From positions 558,001-622,000 of the forward strand of contig JADJXS010000001.1 in NCBI GenBank assembly GCA_016710275.1: a stretch of 64,000 bases of DNA, in the 5' to 3' direction. The notes below the pieces were generated by a model. The model was not told where the DNA came from, did no database searches, and was given only the letters and a program-made list of their open reading frames with translations. The position numbers and the translations under genes were made by a program. This document shows, in pieces, positions 28,785 to 38,471 of this stretch. The stretch comes from Phycisphaerales bacterium (GTDB lineage Bacteria > Planctomycetota > Phycisphaerae > UBA1845 > Fen-1342). Within the stretch, counting starts at the first letter, position 1, and each line of letters begins with the position of its first letter.

Positions 28785-30944
28785 TCACCAGCCCAGCGCT
28801 CGCGCCGCGGCCGCGATGAGCCAAGCGCCCGCGTAGGCGACGAGGGTCATTCCCGCGAAGGATACGACCGGCCAGGTCCAGGAGCGCGTCTCGCGGCCGA
28901 TGACCGCCAGCGTGCTGGCGCACTGTGCGCAGAGGGCGAAGAAGACCATCAAAGAGAGCGCGACGGGCAGCGTGAAGAGCGGCGCGCCGGTGGCTTCGTT
29001 GCGTGCGTCGGCCAGGGCGGTGCGCAGGGCGGGGGATTCCTCGTCTTCCTCGTCGCCGAGGTTGAAGACGATGCCGAGCGTGGCGACGACCACTTCGCGG
29101 GCGGGGAAGGAGGCGACGGCGGCGATGCCGATGCGCCAGTCCCAACCGAGCGGCGCGACGGCCGGCTCGATGAAGCGGCCGATCCGGCCCAGTGCGCTAT
29201 CGCGCAGCAATGCTCCGGCGACGATCCTGTCGATGTCCTCCGCCGGTGCGCCGTCGGCGACGGCGGCGGCGCGGGCGGCCTCCTCGGTGGCGGCGCTGCG
29301 GGGGAAATAGCCGAGAGCCCAGATCAGGACGCTGGCGGCGAAGATGACGGTGCCGGCGCGAATCACGAAGCCGCGGGAAGCGAAGTAGACGCGCTGCCAG
29401 ACGGCTCGCAGCCGCGGCAGCTTGTAGGCGGGCAATTCGAGCAGGAAGGCGGAGGAACCGCCGCGCAGGGCGGTGCTTCGCAGCAGCCAGGCCGCCGGGA
29501 TCGCCGCCAGCACGCCGACGGCGTACATGCCGAGCATGACCAGTCCGGGGAGGGTCAACAGCCCGCCGAGATAGTCCGCGCGCGGAACGAATGCGCCGAT
29601 CATCAGCACATAGACGGGCAGGCGGGCCGAGCAGCTCATGAAGGGCGCGATCATGATGGTGATGAAGCGCTCGCGGCGATCGGCGATGACGCGCGTGCCC
29701 ATGATGGCGGGGACGGCGCAGGCGAAGGAGGAAAGCAGCGGGATGAAAGAGCGGCCGGAGAGGCCCAGCAGCCCCATCAGGCGGTCCATCATGAAGGCGG
29801 CCCGGGCCATGTAGCCGCAGTCTTCGAGGATGGCGATCAGGGCGAAGAGGATGATGATCTGCGGCAGGAAGACGAGCACGCCGCCGACGCCGGCGATCAC
29901 GCCGTCGGCGACGAGGCTGCCGAGCAGACCTTCGCCCAGGGCGCTGCGCGCGACCTGCCGGAAGGAGCCGATCAACTGTTCGTCGATCAGCCCCATCAGC
30001 GGGTCGGCCCAGCGGAAGATGCTCTGAAAGAGCACGGCCAGCACGAGAAACAGGAACACGGCGCCGAACAGGCGATGCGTGAGCCAGCGGTCGACGCGGG
30101 CGGACCAGACGCCGCGCGTCACGGCGGTGCGCTGCACGACTTCGGCGATCAGCCGGTGGATCCAGGCGTATCGGGCGCGGATTTCGGCGGGCGCGCCGTC
30201 CACGCCGGCCGCGGCCAGTCGCTGTCGCGCTTCATCCAGCGCGGCGGATTTTCCGCCGCCGCGGGTGAAGAGCTGCGGCGTGGCGCCGTCGCGATCGAGC
30301 AGCGCCCGCAGGCACTCAGTTTTGGACAGGCCCGACCCGCCTTCGCGGGCGAGCCGGCGGGCTTCAGCCACCAGCGGCTCGGGCAGATCGGCGCGAACGC
30401 GGCTGGCTTCCTGATTGAGGCTCTGCTCGATTGCGCGTCGCAGCGGCGGCAGGGTGGATTCATCGGTCGCGACGATGGGCACGACCGCCATGTTGAGGCG
30501 CTCGGCGAGGCGCTGCGCGTCGATGTCGATGCCGCGTTTGCGCGCGACGTCGGACATGTTGAGTGCGGCGACCATCGGCCGGCCGAGTTCGAGCAACTGG
30601 CTCAGCAGGTAGAGGTTGCGCGGCAGGTTGGAGGCGTCCAGCACGGCGACGATCGCATCGGGCGGTGCGTGGTCGGCCATGCGTCCGTGGAGCAGATCGC
30701 AGACCAGCATTTCATCGGGGGATGCGGCGGCCAGCGAATAGGTGCCGGGGACGTCGAGCAGCTCGATCGGGTGCGCGGAGCCGCGCAACGGCCCGCGGCC
30801 GACGTCCACCGTAACCCCGGGATAATTGGCGGAATGGCGGTGGTAGCCGGTCAGCGCGTTGAAGAGGGTGGACTTGCCGGCGTTGGGGTTGCCCACCAGC
30901 GCCACGACGGGCGGGCGCGAAGGGGCGGTCGGAGTGGGGGTCAT
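28785..30944 (-). CDS. feoB: Ferrous iron transport protein B
   Basis: A 719-residue Fe2+ uptake protein. The N-terminal G domain has G1 GNPNAGKST (18-26), switch-I Thr in PGVTVD, G3 DVPG and G4 NMSD, followed by a helical spacer. The membrane part starts near 275 and contains two Gate repeats, with the conserved Cys in SSFACAVPA and a later MSCSARLPVYV segment. FPAREVVVATLG is also typical. Its length is normal. It starts 27 bases after feoA and the two form an operon. No FeoC was seen. Confidence 0.95.
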   Translation of the reverse strand: MTPTPTAPSRPPVVALVGNPNAGKSTLFNALTGYHRHSANYPGVTVDVGRGPLRGSAHPIELLDVPGTYSLAAASPDEMLVCDLLHGRMADHAPPDAIVAVLDASNLPRNLYLLSQLLELGRPMVAALNMSDVARKRGIDIDAQRLAERLNMAVVPIVATDESTLPPLRRAIEQSLNQEASRVRADLPEPLVAEARRLAREGGSGLSKTECLRALLDRDGATPQLFTRGGGKSAALDEARQRLAAAGVDGAPAEIRARYAWIHRLIAEVVQRTAVTRGVWSARVDRWLTHRLFGAVFLFLVLAVLFQSIFRWADPLMGLIDEQLIGSFRQVARSALGEGLLGSLVADGVIAGVGGVLVFLPQIIILFALIAILEDCGYMARAAFMMDRLMGLLGLSGRSFIPLLSSFACAVPAIMGTRVIADRRERFITIMIAPFMSCSARLPVYVLMIGAFVPRADYLGGLLTLPGLVMLGMYAVGVLAAIPAAWLLRSTALRGGSSAFLLELPAYKLPRLRAVWQRVYFASRGFVIRAGTVIFAASVLIWALGYFPRSAATEEAARAAAVADGAPAEDIDRIVAGALLRDSALGRIGRFIEPAVAPLGWDWRIGIAAVASFPAREVVVATLGIVFNLGDEEDEESPALRTALADARNEATGAPLFTLPVALSLMVFFALCAQCASTLAVIGRETRSWTWPVVSFAGMTLVAYAGAWLIAAAARALGW

Positions 30945-30971
30945 GTCAGCGGCACATGCGGGAAGCGGGCG

Positions 30972-31196
30972 TCAGGCGGGTCGAACATCGACGAGTTCCG
31001 CGTCGCACGAACGCAACGAAAGCTCCCAGTCGCCGAGGCGGACGTGCATCGGATCGCCGAGTGGCGCACGGCCCAGGACGCACACTTCGGCCCCTTCGAT
31101 GACGCCCATTTCCATGAGCCGTGTGGCGGTGGCCCCCGCGCCGCGAATGGCGGACACGCGAACAGTCGTCATTGCGGGCGTGCGAGCGAGCGACAT
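30972..31196 (-). CDS. feoA: Ferrous iron transport protein A
   Basis: A 74-residue SH3-like cytosolic partner of FeoB. The RLMEMGVIEGAEV motif and the LGDWELSLR strand identify it. The ATG at 31196 was chosen because GGAGG lies nine bases upstream and the family's N-terminus fits; a longer frame to 31271 would overlap the palindromic operator. It is followed directly by feoB. Confidence 0.92.
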   Translation of the reverse strand: MSLARTPAMTTVRVSAIRGAGATATRLMEMGVIEGAEVCVLGRAPLGDPMHVRLGDWELSLRSCDAELVDVRPA

Positions 31197-31255
31197 CGGC
31201 GCTTTCCTCCAGCGGCCCGCCGGGAGATTCGTCAGCAGGCGGACGCGCCAGACAG

Positions 31256-31303
31256 TTGATTGACACCTCAATCAAAGTATCGGCCGTTCCGGGCGGTTGT
31301 CAA
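31256..31303 (-). promoter_or_regulatory. feoAB promoter with palindromic operator
   Basis: On the minus strand, TTGACA (31298-31303), a 16-base spacer and GATACT (31276-31281) form a sigma-70-like promoter. The perfect palindrome TTGATTGACACCTCAATCAA (31256-31275) starts right after the -10, so it covers the transcription start. Its 8-bp arms and 4-base centre fit a dimeric repressor. An iron regulator of the Fur or DtxR type is the obvious guess, but the sequence does not match a classical Fur or DtxR box. Confidence 0.7.
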
Positions 31304-31478
31304 GGCCGTTACGCGGCGTCGGCGGAACGAAAATCAGGGATGACTGCGTCATGGGGCTGAGAAACCGATTTCGGGGATCGTCGTTCGCGTTTGTCGAATG
31401 CGGCGAGGCGCGTGATGGCAGGCCGACGTTCTGGTCGGGAATTTCGATTCGCGTAGTGTTCGGGCTGGCGGTTCAATT

Positions 31479-33467
31479 ATGATGGTCGCGGATCGCGGTA
31501 CGGCACAATTGCGGCGCGTGCCGACGAACCGACCGGGCGAAAGAAGAGAGGAACCAATTCCGCCGACGTTTCGCCAATTGGCTGCGCTTGTGGTCTGCCT
31601 CGGCATCGCCGCCGCGGCGCGGGGGCAGTTCGTTGAAATTGAGCCGAACGAGTTGAAAGCGTCGGCGACGCCGGTCGTCTGTCTCAATCCCGGCGCGACG
31701 ATCACCGGCCTTTCGACCGGCGGAGTTCTGACCGGTTCGGGGCCGGACTCGGCGGACACCTACCGGATTCAGACCTGCCCGCGGCCGCTGGGCGTCTATC
31801 GCCATGATCTGACGCTTACCACTTCCGGGGCGCCGGGGCACACCGGCACGCTGCTGGGCGTTCCGCCGGACGGCTCGCCCTCGGACACGACCATCATTCA
31901 AAGCTCATCCGCCGCGACGATGCCGCCGCGCTTCAACCGCTGGTTCGGCTTCGGTCGCGGAGAGGTGCTGTACTACCGCGTCAGCGGTGCGGCGATCACG
32001 ACGCTGCCCTATGTGGCGACGCACAGCGTCACGCCGATCACGCCGGTGCTGGTTTCGCCGCCGGCGCAGGCGGGGTTGATCACCATCACCACGGCGAACC
32101 GCACGGTCGTCGACACGGAGCTGTTTCTGTTCGATCAGGATTTCACGCTGCTGCGCTGGAACGATGATGATCCGACGTCGATGACGTCGCTCCAATCGCG
32201 GATTGACGTGGTCCTCGCGCCGGGGACGTATTACCTGGCCGTTTCCACCTTCAACACCGCGATTTTTCAGGCGGCGGGCAACGCGCCGCCCAATCCGCCG
32301 GACAACCTGGATCGCAGCACGGTCGGAGCGCGGCTGGATTTTCCCGATGGGCTGGTTCGCACCAGTCCTTCCGGGGCGGCCCAGGACCTGGATTTCGGCC
32401 TGATCGACGCCACCGGCACGCGGAATGTGACCGCGTCGGTCGCTTCGTCCTACGACATGTACTGGGCGCGGTTTGTCGTGAACCCCCCGCCGCCGGCCTG
32501 CTGCTTTTCCGACGGTTCGTGTTCGCAGCAGCCGGACACGGTGTGCGGGGTGCTGGGCGGAATCTCGCTGGGGGACGGCAGCAGTTGCGGCGTCGCGGGC
32601 TGCCCGGAGGTGGAGGCGTGTTGCCTGGGTGAGACGTCCTGCCTGGTGATCTCGCCGTTGTTCTGCAGCGGGCTGACGCTTGGACCTGGTTCCGTGTGTA
32701 CGCCGGATGCGTGCGAAGCGCCGGCGGCGTGCTGCACCGCGAGCGACTGCCTGCTGGTCACGCCGACGGTTTGCGGGCAGTTGGGTGGAGTCTCTCCGCC
32801 GCCGGAATCGCCGTGCGGGCCGGAAACCTGTGCGGTGCGGGCCTGCTGTTTCGCGAACGGGAGTTGCGCCGAGCTGCGCGGCTATGAGTGTGAGCAGGCC
32901 GGGGGTGCTTCGGCAGCGATCGGGCAGGGATGCGTACCGTCGCCGTGTGCGCAGCCGCTGGCCGGATGCTGCTTCGCCGATGGTTCGTGCGGCGATCTGG
33001 ATGTGGAACAGTGCGCGCTCGCGGGCGGGCAGGTTCAGGCGCAGGATTGCGGCCAGTCGTTCTGTCCGCCGGCGGATCCGTGTGAGTTGGTGTTGGCCGG
33101 GGATGCGAATTGTGACGGCGCGGTGAACAACTTCGACATTGATCCGTTCGTGCGGGGGGTCTTGCAGCCGCCGCCGCCCGATGCGACGCCGGCGCCGCCG
33201 GATTATCTGCTGTTGGGGGCTTCGCAGTCGTGCTGGGAGTTGCGGCGTTGCTGGGGGGACTTGAATGGCGACGGCAAGCTGAACAATTTTGACATTGACC
33301 CGCTGGTGGGGTGTATCTTGTCGCCTCCGGGGCCGGGGTTTGGGTGCTCTGAATTTATCGGCGCGTGCTGTTTTGGATCGGGGTGTGCGGAATTGCGGGC
33401 GGCGGGGTGCCTGTTGCTCGGTGGTGGGTGGGTCGGCGGCCCGTGCGCGATCACGGGGTGTGATTGA
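31479..33467 (+). CDS. Exported Cys-rich repeat protein with dockerin-like C-terminus
   Basis: About 660 residues. A signal peptide precedes ARGQF (about residues 28-50), then comes a beta-rich domain of about 290 residues related to the N-terminus of the 33954 protein, then six or seven repeats of about 36 residues with the pattern ACCF.DGSC......C..GG...G.G..C....C, and then paired Asp loops (GDANCDGAVNNFDIDPF and NGDGKLNNFDIDPLV) like dockerin EF-hands. A last CC repeat follows. The start is uncertain. ATG at 31479 or 31482 has no ribosome site, while AGAGAGG lies just ahead of an ATT codon at 31557 that would put the signal peptide at the very N-terminus; GTG 31518 is another option. It is probably secreted or surface-bound. 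Confidence 0.8.
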   Translation: MMVADRGTAQLRRVPTNRPGERREEPIPPTFRQLAALVVCLGIAAAARGQFVEIEPNELKASATPVVCLNPGATITGLSTGGVLTGSGPDSADTYRIQTCPRPLGVYRHDLTLTTSGAPGHTGTLLGVPPDGSPSDTTIIQSSSAATMPPRFNRWFGFGRGEVLYYRVSGAAITTLPYVATHSVTPITPVLVSPPAQAGLITITTANRTVVDTELFLFDQDFTLLRWNDDDPTSMTSLQSRIDVVLAPGTYYLAVSTFNTAIFQAAGNAPPNPPDNLDRSTVGARLDFPDGLVRTSPSGAAQDLDFGLIDATGTRNVTASVASSYDMYWARFVVNPPPPACCFSDGSCSQQPDTVCGVLGGISLGDGSSCGVAGCPEVEACCLGETSCLVISPLFCSGLTLGPGSVCTPDACEAPAACCTASDCLLVTPTVCGQLGGVSPPPESPCGPETCAVRACCFANGSCAELRGYECEQAGGASAAIGQGCVPSPCAQPLAGCCFADGSCGDLDVEQCALAGGQVQAQDCGQSFCPPADPCELVLAGDANCDGAVNNFDIDPFVRGVLQPPPPDATPAPPDYLLLGASQSCWELRRCWGDLNGDGKLNNFDIDPLVGCILSPPGPGFGCSEFIGACCFGSGCAELRAAGCLLLGGGWVGGPCAITGCD

Positions 33468-33589
33468 GGCGGCGGGAACAACTTTTTGGGACGAGGTTCG
33501 GCTGGGGGACGGTTCTGGGAAAGGGCGTGGGAGGGTTGTTGGTACGAGGGGTGCCGGCGTTGCGTTATTGTCGCCAGTCCACTTTTCGC

Positions 33590-33619
33590 TTGCGAACGGC
33601 GGATGAAGGTCGGTAATAT
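33590..33619 (+). promoter_or_regulatory. Sigma-70-like promoter for the 1330-residue Cys-rich protein
   Basis: TTGCGA (33590-33595), an 18-base spacer and TAATAT (33614-33619). The start would lie near 33627, leaving a leader of about 325 bases in which I see no gene and no known riboswitch. The rest of the 33468-33953 gap is unremarkable. Confidence 0.4.
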
Positions 33620-33953
33620 GGGGGCTGCGTGAGGTGTGCGTAAACCCGGTGGGCCGATCCGACGCCGCCGGGATTGCGCGGGCAGGGACAGGAGCACCCT
33701 ATCCGGTTCGGAGGTCGGTTCGCCGCGCGCTGCAGTTCTGCGCGGTGTGGAATCGCGAAATCAGCCGCGGGTCGCCGTGGAGGGCGTTGCTGCGGAGGTC
33801 AGTTCGAAGCGCCGCGGGCGTGTGCTCGTGTTGCGCTTGTTTCGTTCTCAATCGGAGCGCGTCTGGGGTGGTACTCAGGCGCCGTACAGCGCAGCGGCCG
33901 ACACGGGAATGGCGAGAGTCCATCCGACCGGTCGCACTTGAAAGGAGCGCAGC

Positions 33954-36900
33954 ATGCGGGACAAGTTCCTGGCGTTGTGTAGTGGCACAATTCTGTGCCT
34001 CGCCACAGCCACGACGGCGATGGCCGTCGACAATCCTGAGGTGGAAGACAACAACACGAAGGCCGCGGCAAACGCGGTGACGCTGGCCGCGGGCGACAGC
34101 GTGAGCGGCACGACGACCGGCACGAGCACAGTCGCCGGGCTGGGGTCGCTGGACTACTTCCGCGTGAAGACGACCGCCGCGGCGCTGGATGTCTATCGTC
34201 ATCGCCTGACGCAGACGGCCGGCAGCGTGTCGATCACACCGACGATCCGCGGTTTGAACCAATCGGGCGGCGTGATCGGCACGACCGACACGACGATCCA
34301 GACCGGCGCTCTGACGCCCGAGCTCGTGCAGTGGTACGGCTTCGGCAAGGAGGAGGAGCTGTACTTCCGCCTGGCCGGCACGACCGCGACGACGGCGGGC
34401 TACCAGTACGACCTGAGCACGACGACAGTGTCAGTGATCGCCGGCCCGACGAGCCTGATCCCGGGCACGATCACGATCAGCCGCGCGGGTCACACGACCG
34501 ACACGGATTTCTGGGTTTATGATTCGAACTACGACGCGATCGCGGATTTCGGCAACGACGACCCGAACACGATGACGCGCACGTTCGCGCCGGGCAGCTA
34601 TCTGCTGGCGATCTCAAACTTCAACTTCGCGAACAACCAGCCGGCCGCGACGGGCGAGACGTTCCTGTCGGGCGCGGTGATGGACTTTGCGAACGTGATC
34701 GTGAACTCGAGCACGTCGACGGCGCTCAACGTCGCGACGCGCTTCACGGACGCGGCGGGCGACCAGGACGTCGCGGCGACCAAGGTGGGCGCGTTCGACG
34801 TGGTGTTCATCTCGTTCACGGTGGAGGACTCGCAGGTCGCCTGCTGCTTCGGCGACGGCTCCTGCCAGGACCTGCTCGCCTCGGAGTGCATCACGGCGGG
34901 CGGCAGGAGCGCCGGCATCGGCAGCGACTGTGATCCGAACCCGTGCCCGGAGCCGGAGGCCTGCTGCTTCCCGGATGGCTCGTGCACGGACATCGCGCCG
35001 GCCTTCTGCGCGGGCATTGCGCAGGGTCTCGGCTCGAACTGCGACCCGAACCCGTGCCCGCAGCCGGAGGCGTGCTGCTTCGGCGACACCTCCTGCACGG
35101 TTGTGCTCGCCACGGCGTGCGCGACGGCGGGCGGCACGGCGCAGGGCGCCGGCTCGGATTGCATGATGGCGGTCTGCCCGGACACCAACCCCGGCCAGAA
35201 CTGCAACAACCCGATCGAGGTCGACATCCCGGGCGCACTGCCCTACGCGGATCTCAACACCACGCAGGGCAAGATCAACGACTACTCGACGACCTGCATG
35301 GGTTCGTACGACGGCGGTGAGGACATCCTCTACGAGTTGATCGTGTCGGATCCGATCTGCGTGAACATCACGCTGGACGGCAGCGTTGCCGGCGGTTCGA
35401 TCTGGCTGGGCATGGGTCTCGACGACGAGTGCCCGCTGGCCGCGGCCGGCTGCATCCGCCTGGCGACGACCTCGGCGGCGATCGACACGATGCTGAACCA
35501 GGCGCTGGCGCCCGGTACGTACTACCTGATGATCGACACGTTCCCGTCGCCGAACTTCGCGGCGTACAACCTGACGATCGAGGAGTGCCCCACGGTGGCG
35601 TGCTGCCTGCCGGACGGCACCTGTGCGGACGTGTACGCGACGGACTGCGTGCTGCCCGGCGGCCTGAGCCAGGGCGCCGGCTCGCTGTGCGCAAACGTGG
35701 TGTGCCCGGCGCCGGAAGCCTGCTGCTATCCGGACGGTTCCTGCCTTGAGCTTGCGCCGTTCGCGTGCGTGGCTCCGGGCGTCAACCAGGGCGCCGGTTC
35801 GAGCTGCACGCCGAACATCTGTCCGCCGCCGCAGGCGTGCTGCTTCATCGACGGCAGTTGCTCGGATGTCATTCCGGCGATCTGTGCGGCCGGTGGCGGC
35901 ATTTCGCGCGGGGCCGGCACGAGCTGCGGCGCCGGCGACTGCTCGGCGGTCGAGGCCTGCTGCCTGGCCTTCGGCGGCTGCTCGGACATTTCTCCGCTGC
36001 ACTGCGACGGCGTCGCCGGCGGCGTTGGTTCGGACTGCGCCGGCACGATGTGCCCGGCGGTCGGGGCCTGCTGCCTGCCGCCGAACAATGAGTGCCTGCA
36101 GGTGATCGAGGCTGCGTGCGTCGATCTCGGCGGCTCGTTCCTCGGCGGTCCGTGCCCGACTCCGGGCGGAGAGCGCACGTACACGTCCAACCCGGCGCTG
36201 TCGATTCCTGACAGTCCGGCGGCGGCGGTGTCGGACACGATCACGGTGGTCGACACCGGCACTCTGACGGACGTCAACATCCGCATGGCGATCACGCACA
36301 CGTTCCTGGGCGACCTGGACATCTTCGTGAGCCACAACGCCACGAACGTGATCCTCTGGAGCCGGGATTGCGGCGGCAACGACAACATGGATGTGACGGC
36401 CGACGATGAGGCCGGCGCGCTCGTGTGTGCCCAGCCGACGCTTGGTTCGTACAACCCGGCCAGCGCAACGGCTCTGGCCTTCCTCAGCGCGTATGACGGC
36501 ATGGACGTCAATGGCGCCTGGACGCTGAGCCTGGAGGACCAGGCCGGTGCGGACACAGGCACGCTGACCGAGTGGCAGGTCATCGCGACGCTGCTTGCTT
36601 CGTGCAACGTGGACGGCGCCTGCTGCCTGCCGAACGGCGTCTGCGTTGAAGTGTTCGAAGATGACTGCACGACGGCCGGCGGCGCCTACCAGGGCGACGG
36701 TTCGGAGTGCATGAATGTGAGCTGCCCGCTTCCGGCGTGCTGCTTCACGGACGGCTCGTGCCAGTTGCTGACCGGTCCGGACTGCGTCGCCCAGGGCGGC
36801 GTCAGCCAGGGTGCCGGTTCGAGCTGCACGCCGAACCCGTGCCCGCAGCCGGAGGCCTGCTGCTTCCTCGACGGTTCGTGCCAGGACCTGCTGGTCGCGC

Positions 36901-37946
36901 TGTGCGCGGCGGCGGGTGGTGAATCGCAGGGTCCGGGAACGGATTGCGATCCGAACCTGTGCCCGGCGCCGGGCGCCTGCTGCCTGCCGGATGACCTGTG
37001 CCTGTTCACGCTGCCGAACACCTGCGCCTCGCTGGGCGGGTCGTTCGTCGGCGGCGCGTGCGGTCTGACGGCGGCGGTTCGCGGCTATGAGTCCACGCCG
37101 AACGCGGTCATTCCGGACAGCCCGGTCGGCGCGTTCCCGACGGTCGACGTCATCAACGTGCCGGAGAACTACGGCATCGCCGACGTCGACGTCGAGCTGG
37201 AGATCACCCACACGTTCCTGGGCGACCTGGACATCCGCCTGTCGCACAACGCGACGAACGTGTTCCTGTGGCAGGATGCCTGCGTCGGCAACGACAACAT
37301 GAACGTGACGGCCGATGATGAGGCCGGCGCGGTCGTGTGTGCGACGCCGACGCTCGGGTCGTACGCTCCGAGCACGGCCGGCGGCGGCGCGCTGAGCGCC
37401 TTCGACGGTCAGAACGCCAACGGCGCCTGGACGCTGGCCATCGACGACGACGCGGGTGGCGACACCGGCTTCCTCGTCCGCTGGAAGCTCAACATCACGC
37501 CGCTGGCGGCGGTGTGCATCCCGCCGGATCCGTGCATCGACGTGCTCAACGGCGATGCCAACTGCGACGGCTCGGTCAACAACTTCGATATCGACTACTT
37601 CGTGGCCGGTATCGTGGATGGTCCGACCGGTGCGACGCCGCCGGATGTTCCGCCGACGGCTTCGGCCGCTTACCTGGCCCTCGGTGGCACCGAGGATTGC
37701 TGGGCCAAGCGCCGTTGCTGGGGTGACATCAACTGCGACGGTGTGTTCAACAACTTCGACATCGATCCGTTTGTCGATTGCGTCGTGAACACTCCGCTGC
37801 CGGGCGACCCCTGCCCGCTGTGCGTTGCTCAGGCCTGCTGCCTGCCGGGCGGTCTGTGCACGGATATCCGTCCCGCGGGCTGTGTCCTGCTGGGCGGCGT
37901 GCCGCAGGGTCCGGGTTCGAGCTGCGCTTCGACGGTCTGCCCGTAA
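33954..37946 (+). CDS. Large exported Cys-rich repeat protein with two P-domain-like modules
   Basis: A 1330-residue exported protein with a signal peptide ending at ATTAMA. The N-terminal beta domain (30-300) is homologous to that of the preceding gene. About a dozen repeats of about 36 residues (EACCF.DGSC.D.....C...GG...G.GS.C....CP.P) follow. Two beta-sandwich modules of about 140 residues contain ITHTFLGDLDI and NDNM.VTADDEAGA, which resemble the proprotein-convertase P domain. A PPC-like domain lies near residues 420-540. The C-terminus holds GDANCDGSVNNFDIDYF and GDINCDGVFNNFDIDPF calcium loops and a final CC repeat. AAAGGAG lies six bases before the ATG, and a strong terminator follows. 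It is likely a surface or matrix protein stabilised by disulfides and calcium. Confidence 0.88.
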   Translation: MRDKFLALCSGTILCLATATTAMAVDNPEVEDNNTKAAANAVTLAAGDSVSGTTTGTSTVAGLGSLDYFRVKTTAAALDVYRHRLTQTAGSVSITPTIRGLNQSGGVIGTTDTTIQTGALTPELVQWYGFGKEEELYFRLAGTTATTAGYQYDLSTTTVSVIAGPTSLIPGTITISRAGHTTDTDFWVYDSNYDAIADFGNDDPNTMTRTFAPGSYLLAISNFNFANNQPAATGETFLSGAVMDFANVIVNSSTSTALNVATRFTDAAGDQDVAATKVGAFDVVFISFTVEDSQVACCFGDGSCQDLLASECITAGGRSAGIGSDCDPNPCPEPEACCFPDGSCTDIAPAFCAGIAQGLGSNCDPNPCPQPEACCFGDTSCTVVLATACATAGGTAQGAGSDCMMAVCPDTNPGQNCNNPIEVDIPGALPYADLNTTQGKINDYSTTCMGSYDGGEDILYELIVSDPICVNITLDGSVAGGSIWLGMGLDDECPLAAAGCIRLATTSAAIDTMLNQALAPGTYYLMIDTFPSPNFAAYNLTIEECPTVACCLPDGTCADVYATDCVLPGGLSQGAGSLCANVVCPAPEACCYPDGSCLELAPFACVAPGVNQGAGSSCTPNICPPPQACCFIDGSCSDVIPAICAAGGGISRGAGTSCGAGDCSAVEACCLAFGGCSDISPLHCDGVAGGVGSDCAGTMCPAVGACCLPPNNECLQVIEAACVDLGGSFLGGPCPTPGGERTYTSNPALSIPDSPAAAVSDTITVVDTGTLTDVNIRMAITHTFLGDLDIFVSHNATNVILWSRDCGGNDNMDVTADDEAGALVCAQPTLGSYNPASATALAFLSAYDGMDVNGAWTLSLEDQAGADTGTLTEWQVIATLLASCNVDGACCLPNGVCVEVFEDDCTTAGGAYQGDGSECMNVSCPLPACCFTDGSCQLLTGPDCVAQGGVSQGAGSSCTPNPCPQPEACCFLDGSCQDLLVALCAAAGGESQGPGTDCDPNLCPAPGACCLPDDLCLFTLPNTCASLGGSFVGGACGLTAAVRGYESTPNAVIPDSPVGAFPTVDVINVPENYGIADVDVELEITHTFLGDLDIRLSHNATNVFLWQDACVGNDNMNVTADDEAGAVVCATPTLGSYAPSTAGGGALSAFDGQNANGAWTLAIDDDAGGDTGFLVRWKLNITPLAAVCIPPDPCIDVLNGDANCDGSVNNFDIDYFVAGIVDGPTGATPPDVPPTASAAYLALGGTEDCWAKRRCWGDINCDGVFNNFDIDPFVDCVVNTPLPGDPCPLCVAQACCLPGGLCTDIRPAGCVLLGGVPQGPGSSCASTVCP

Positions 37947-37989
37947 TCCGGGTCTGATCGTTCGATCGCAGGCTGTTTAGTCTTTCACT

Positions 37990-38031
37990 CCGGCGGGTCG
38001 ATGGGAACCTCCCATCGGCCCGCCGGCTTTT
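37990..38031 (+). terminator. Intrinsic terminator after the Cys-rich protein gene
   Basis: CCGGCGGG-TCGATGGGA pairs with TCCCATCGG-CCCGCCGG around a short AACC-type loop, followed by CTTTTCT. It is a very stable stem. Confidence 0.85.
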
Positions 38032-38471
38032 CTGGGGGCGGTGCGGGAGTGATCGGGCCGCAGCCATTGATCAGGCAAAATCCCGGTGACCGGGCAATAA
38101 TCGCGCAATCGGCTCGTTTACTCCCTGTGCGGCAGTGCGCGCATTGACCCTTGCCGGTCGATGCGCCTTCCGCAGGCGGCGCAGCGTCCGTTCGTCCTGG
38201 CGAGCGACGACGGACGGCGCCGCCCCTTTTGACGGCCCTGGCCGGCGGGCGGCTCCTGCGCTTCGCGCCGGGCTGTCGCGTGACTTCGTGTTTGCTCGCA
38301 AGGACGGCCGGCCGCCGATAGGCTTAGCGCGGAGATCAATGGCCGGATGGCCGTCGATGATGAGATTCAATGTCCCCCGATTGCCGAGATCGGCCCGTGG
38401 CGGGACTCGTATTTGATCCGATGAACGAAATTCCCCGATTTGTCGCGACCCCGAACCCCGGAGTGGACCCG
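38032..38471. other. Intergenic stretch without recognised gene
   Basis: About 440 bases. It contains a small CCCGGT-ACCGGG palindrome near 38080. A minus-strand frame around 38118-38339 includes a CAACG pair but no convincing start or second Cys pair. I see no known RNA gene. Confidence 0.45.
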
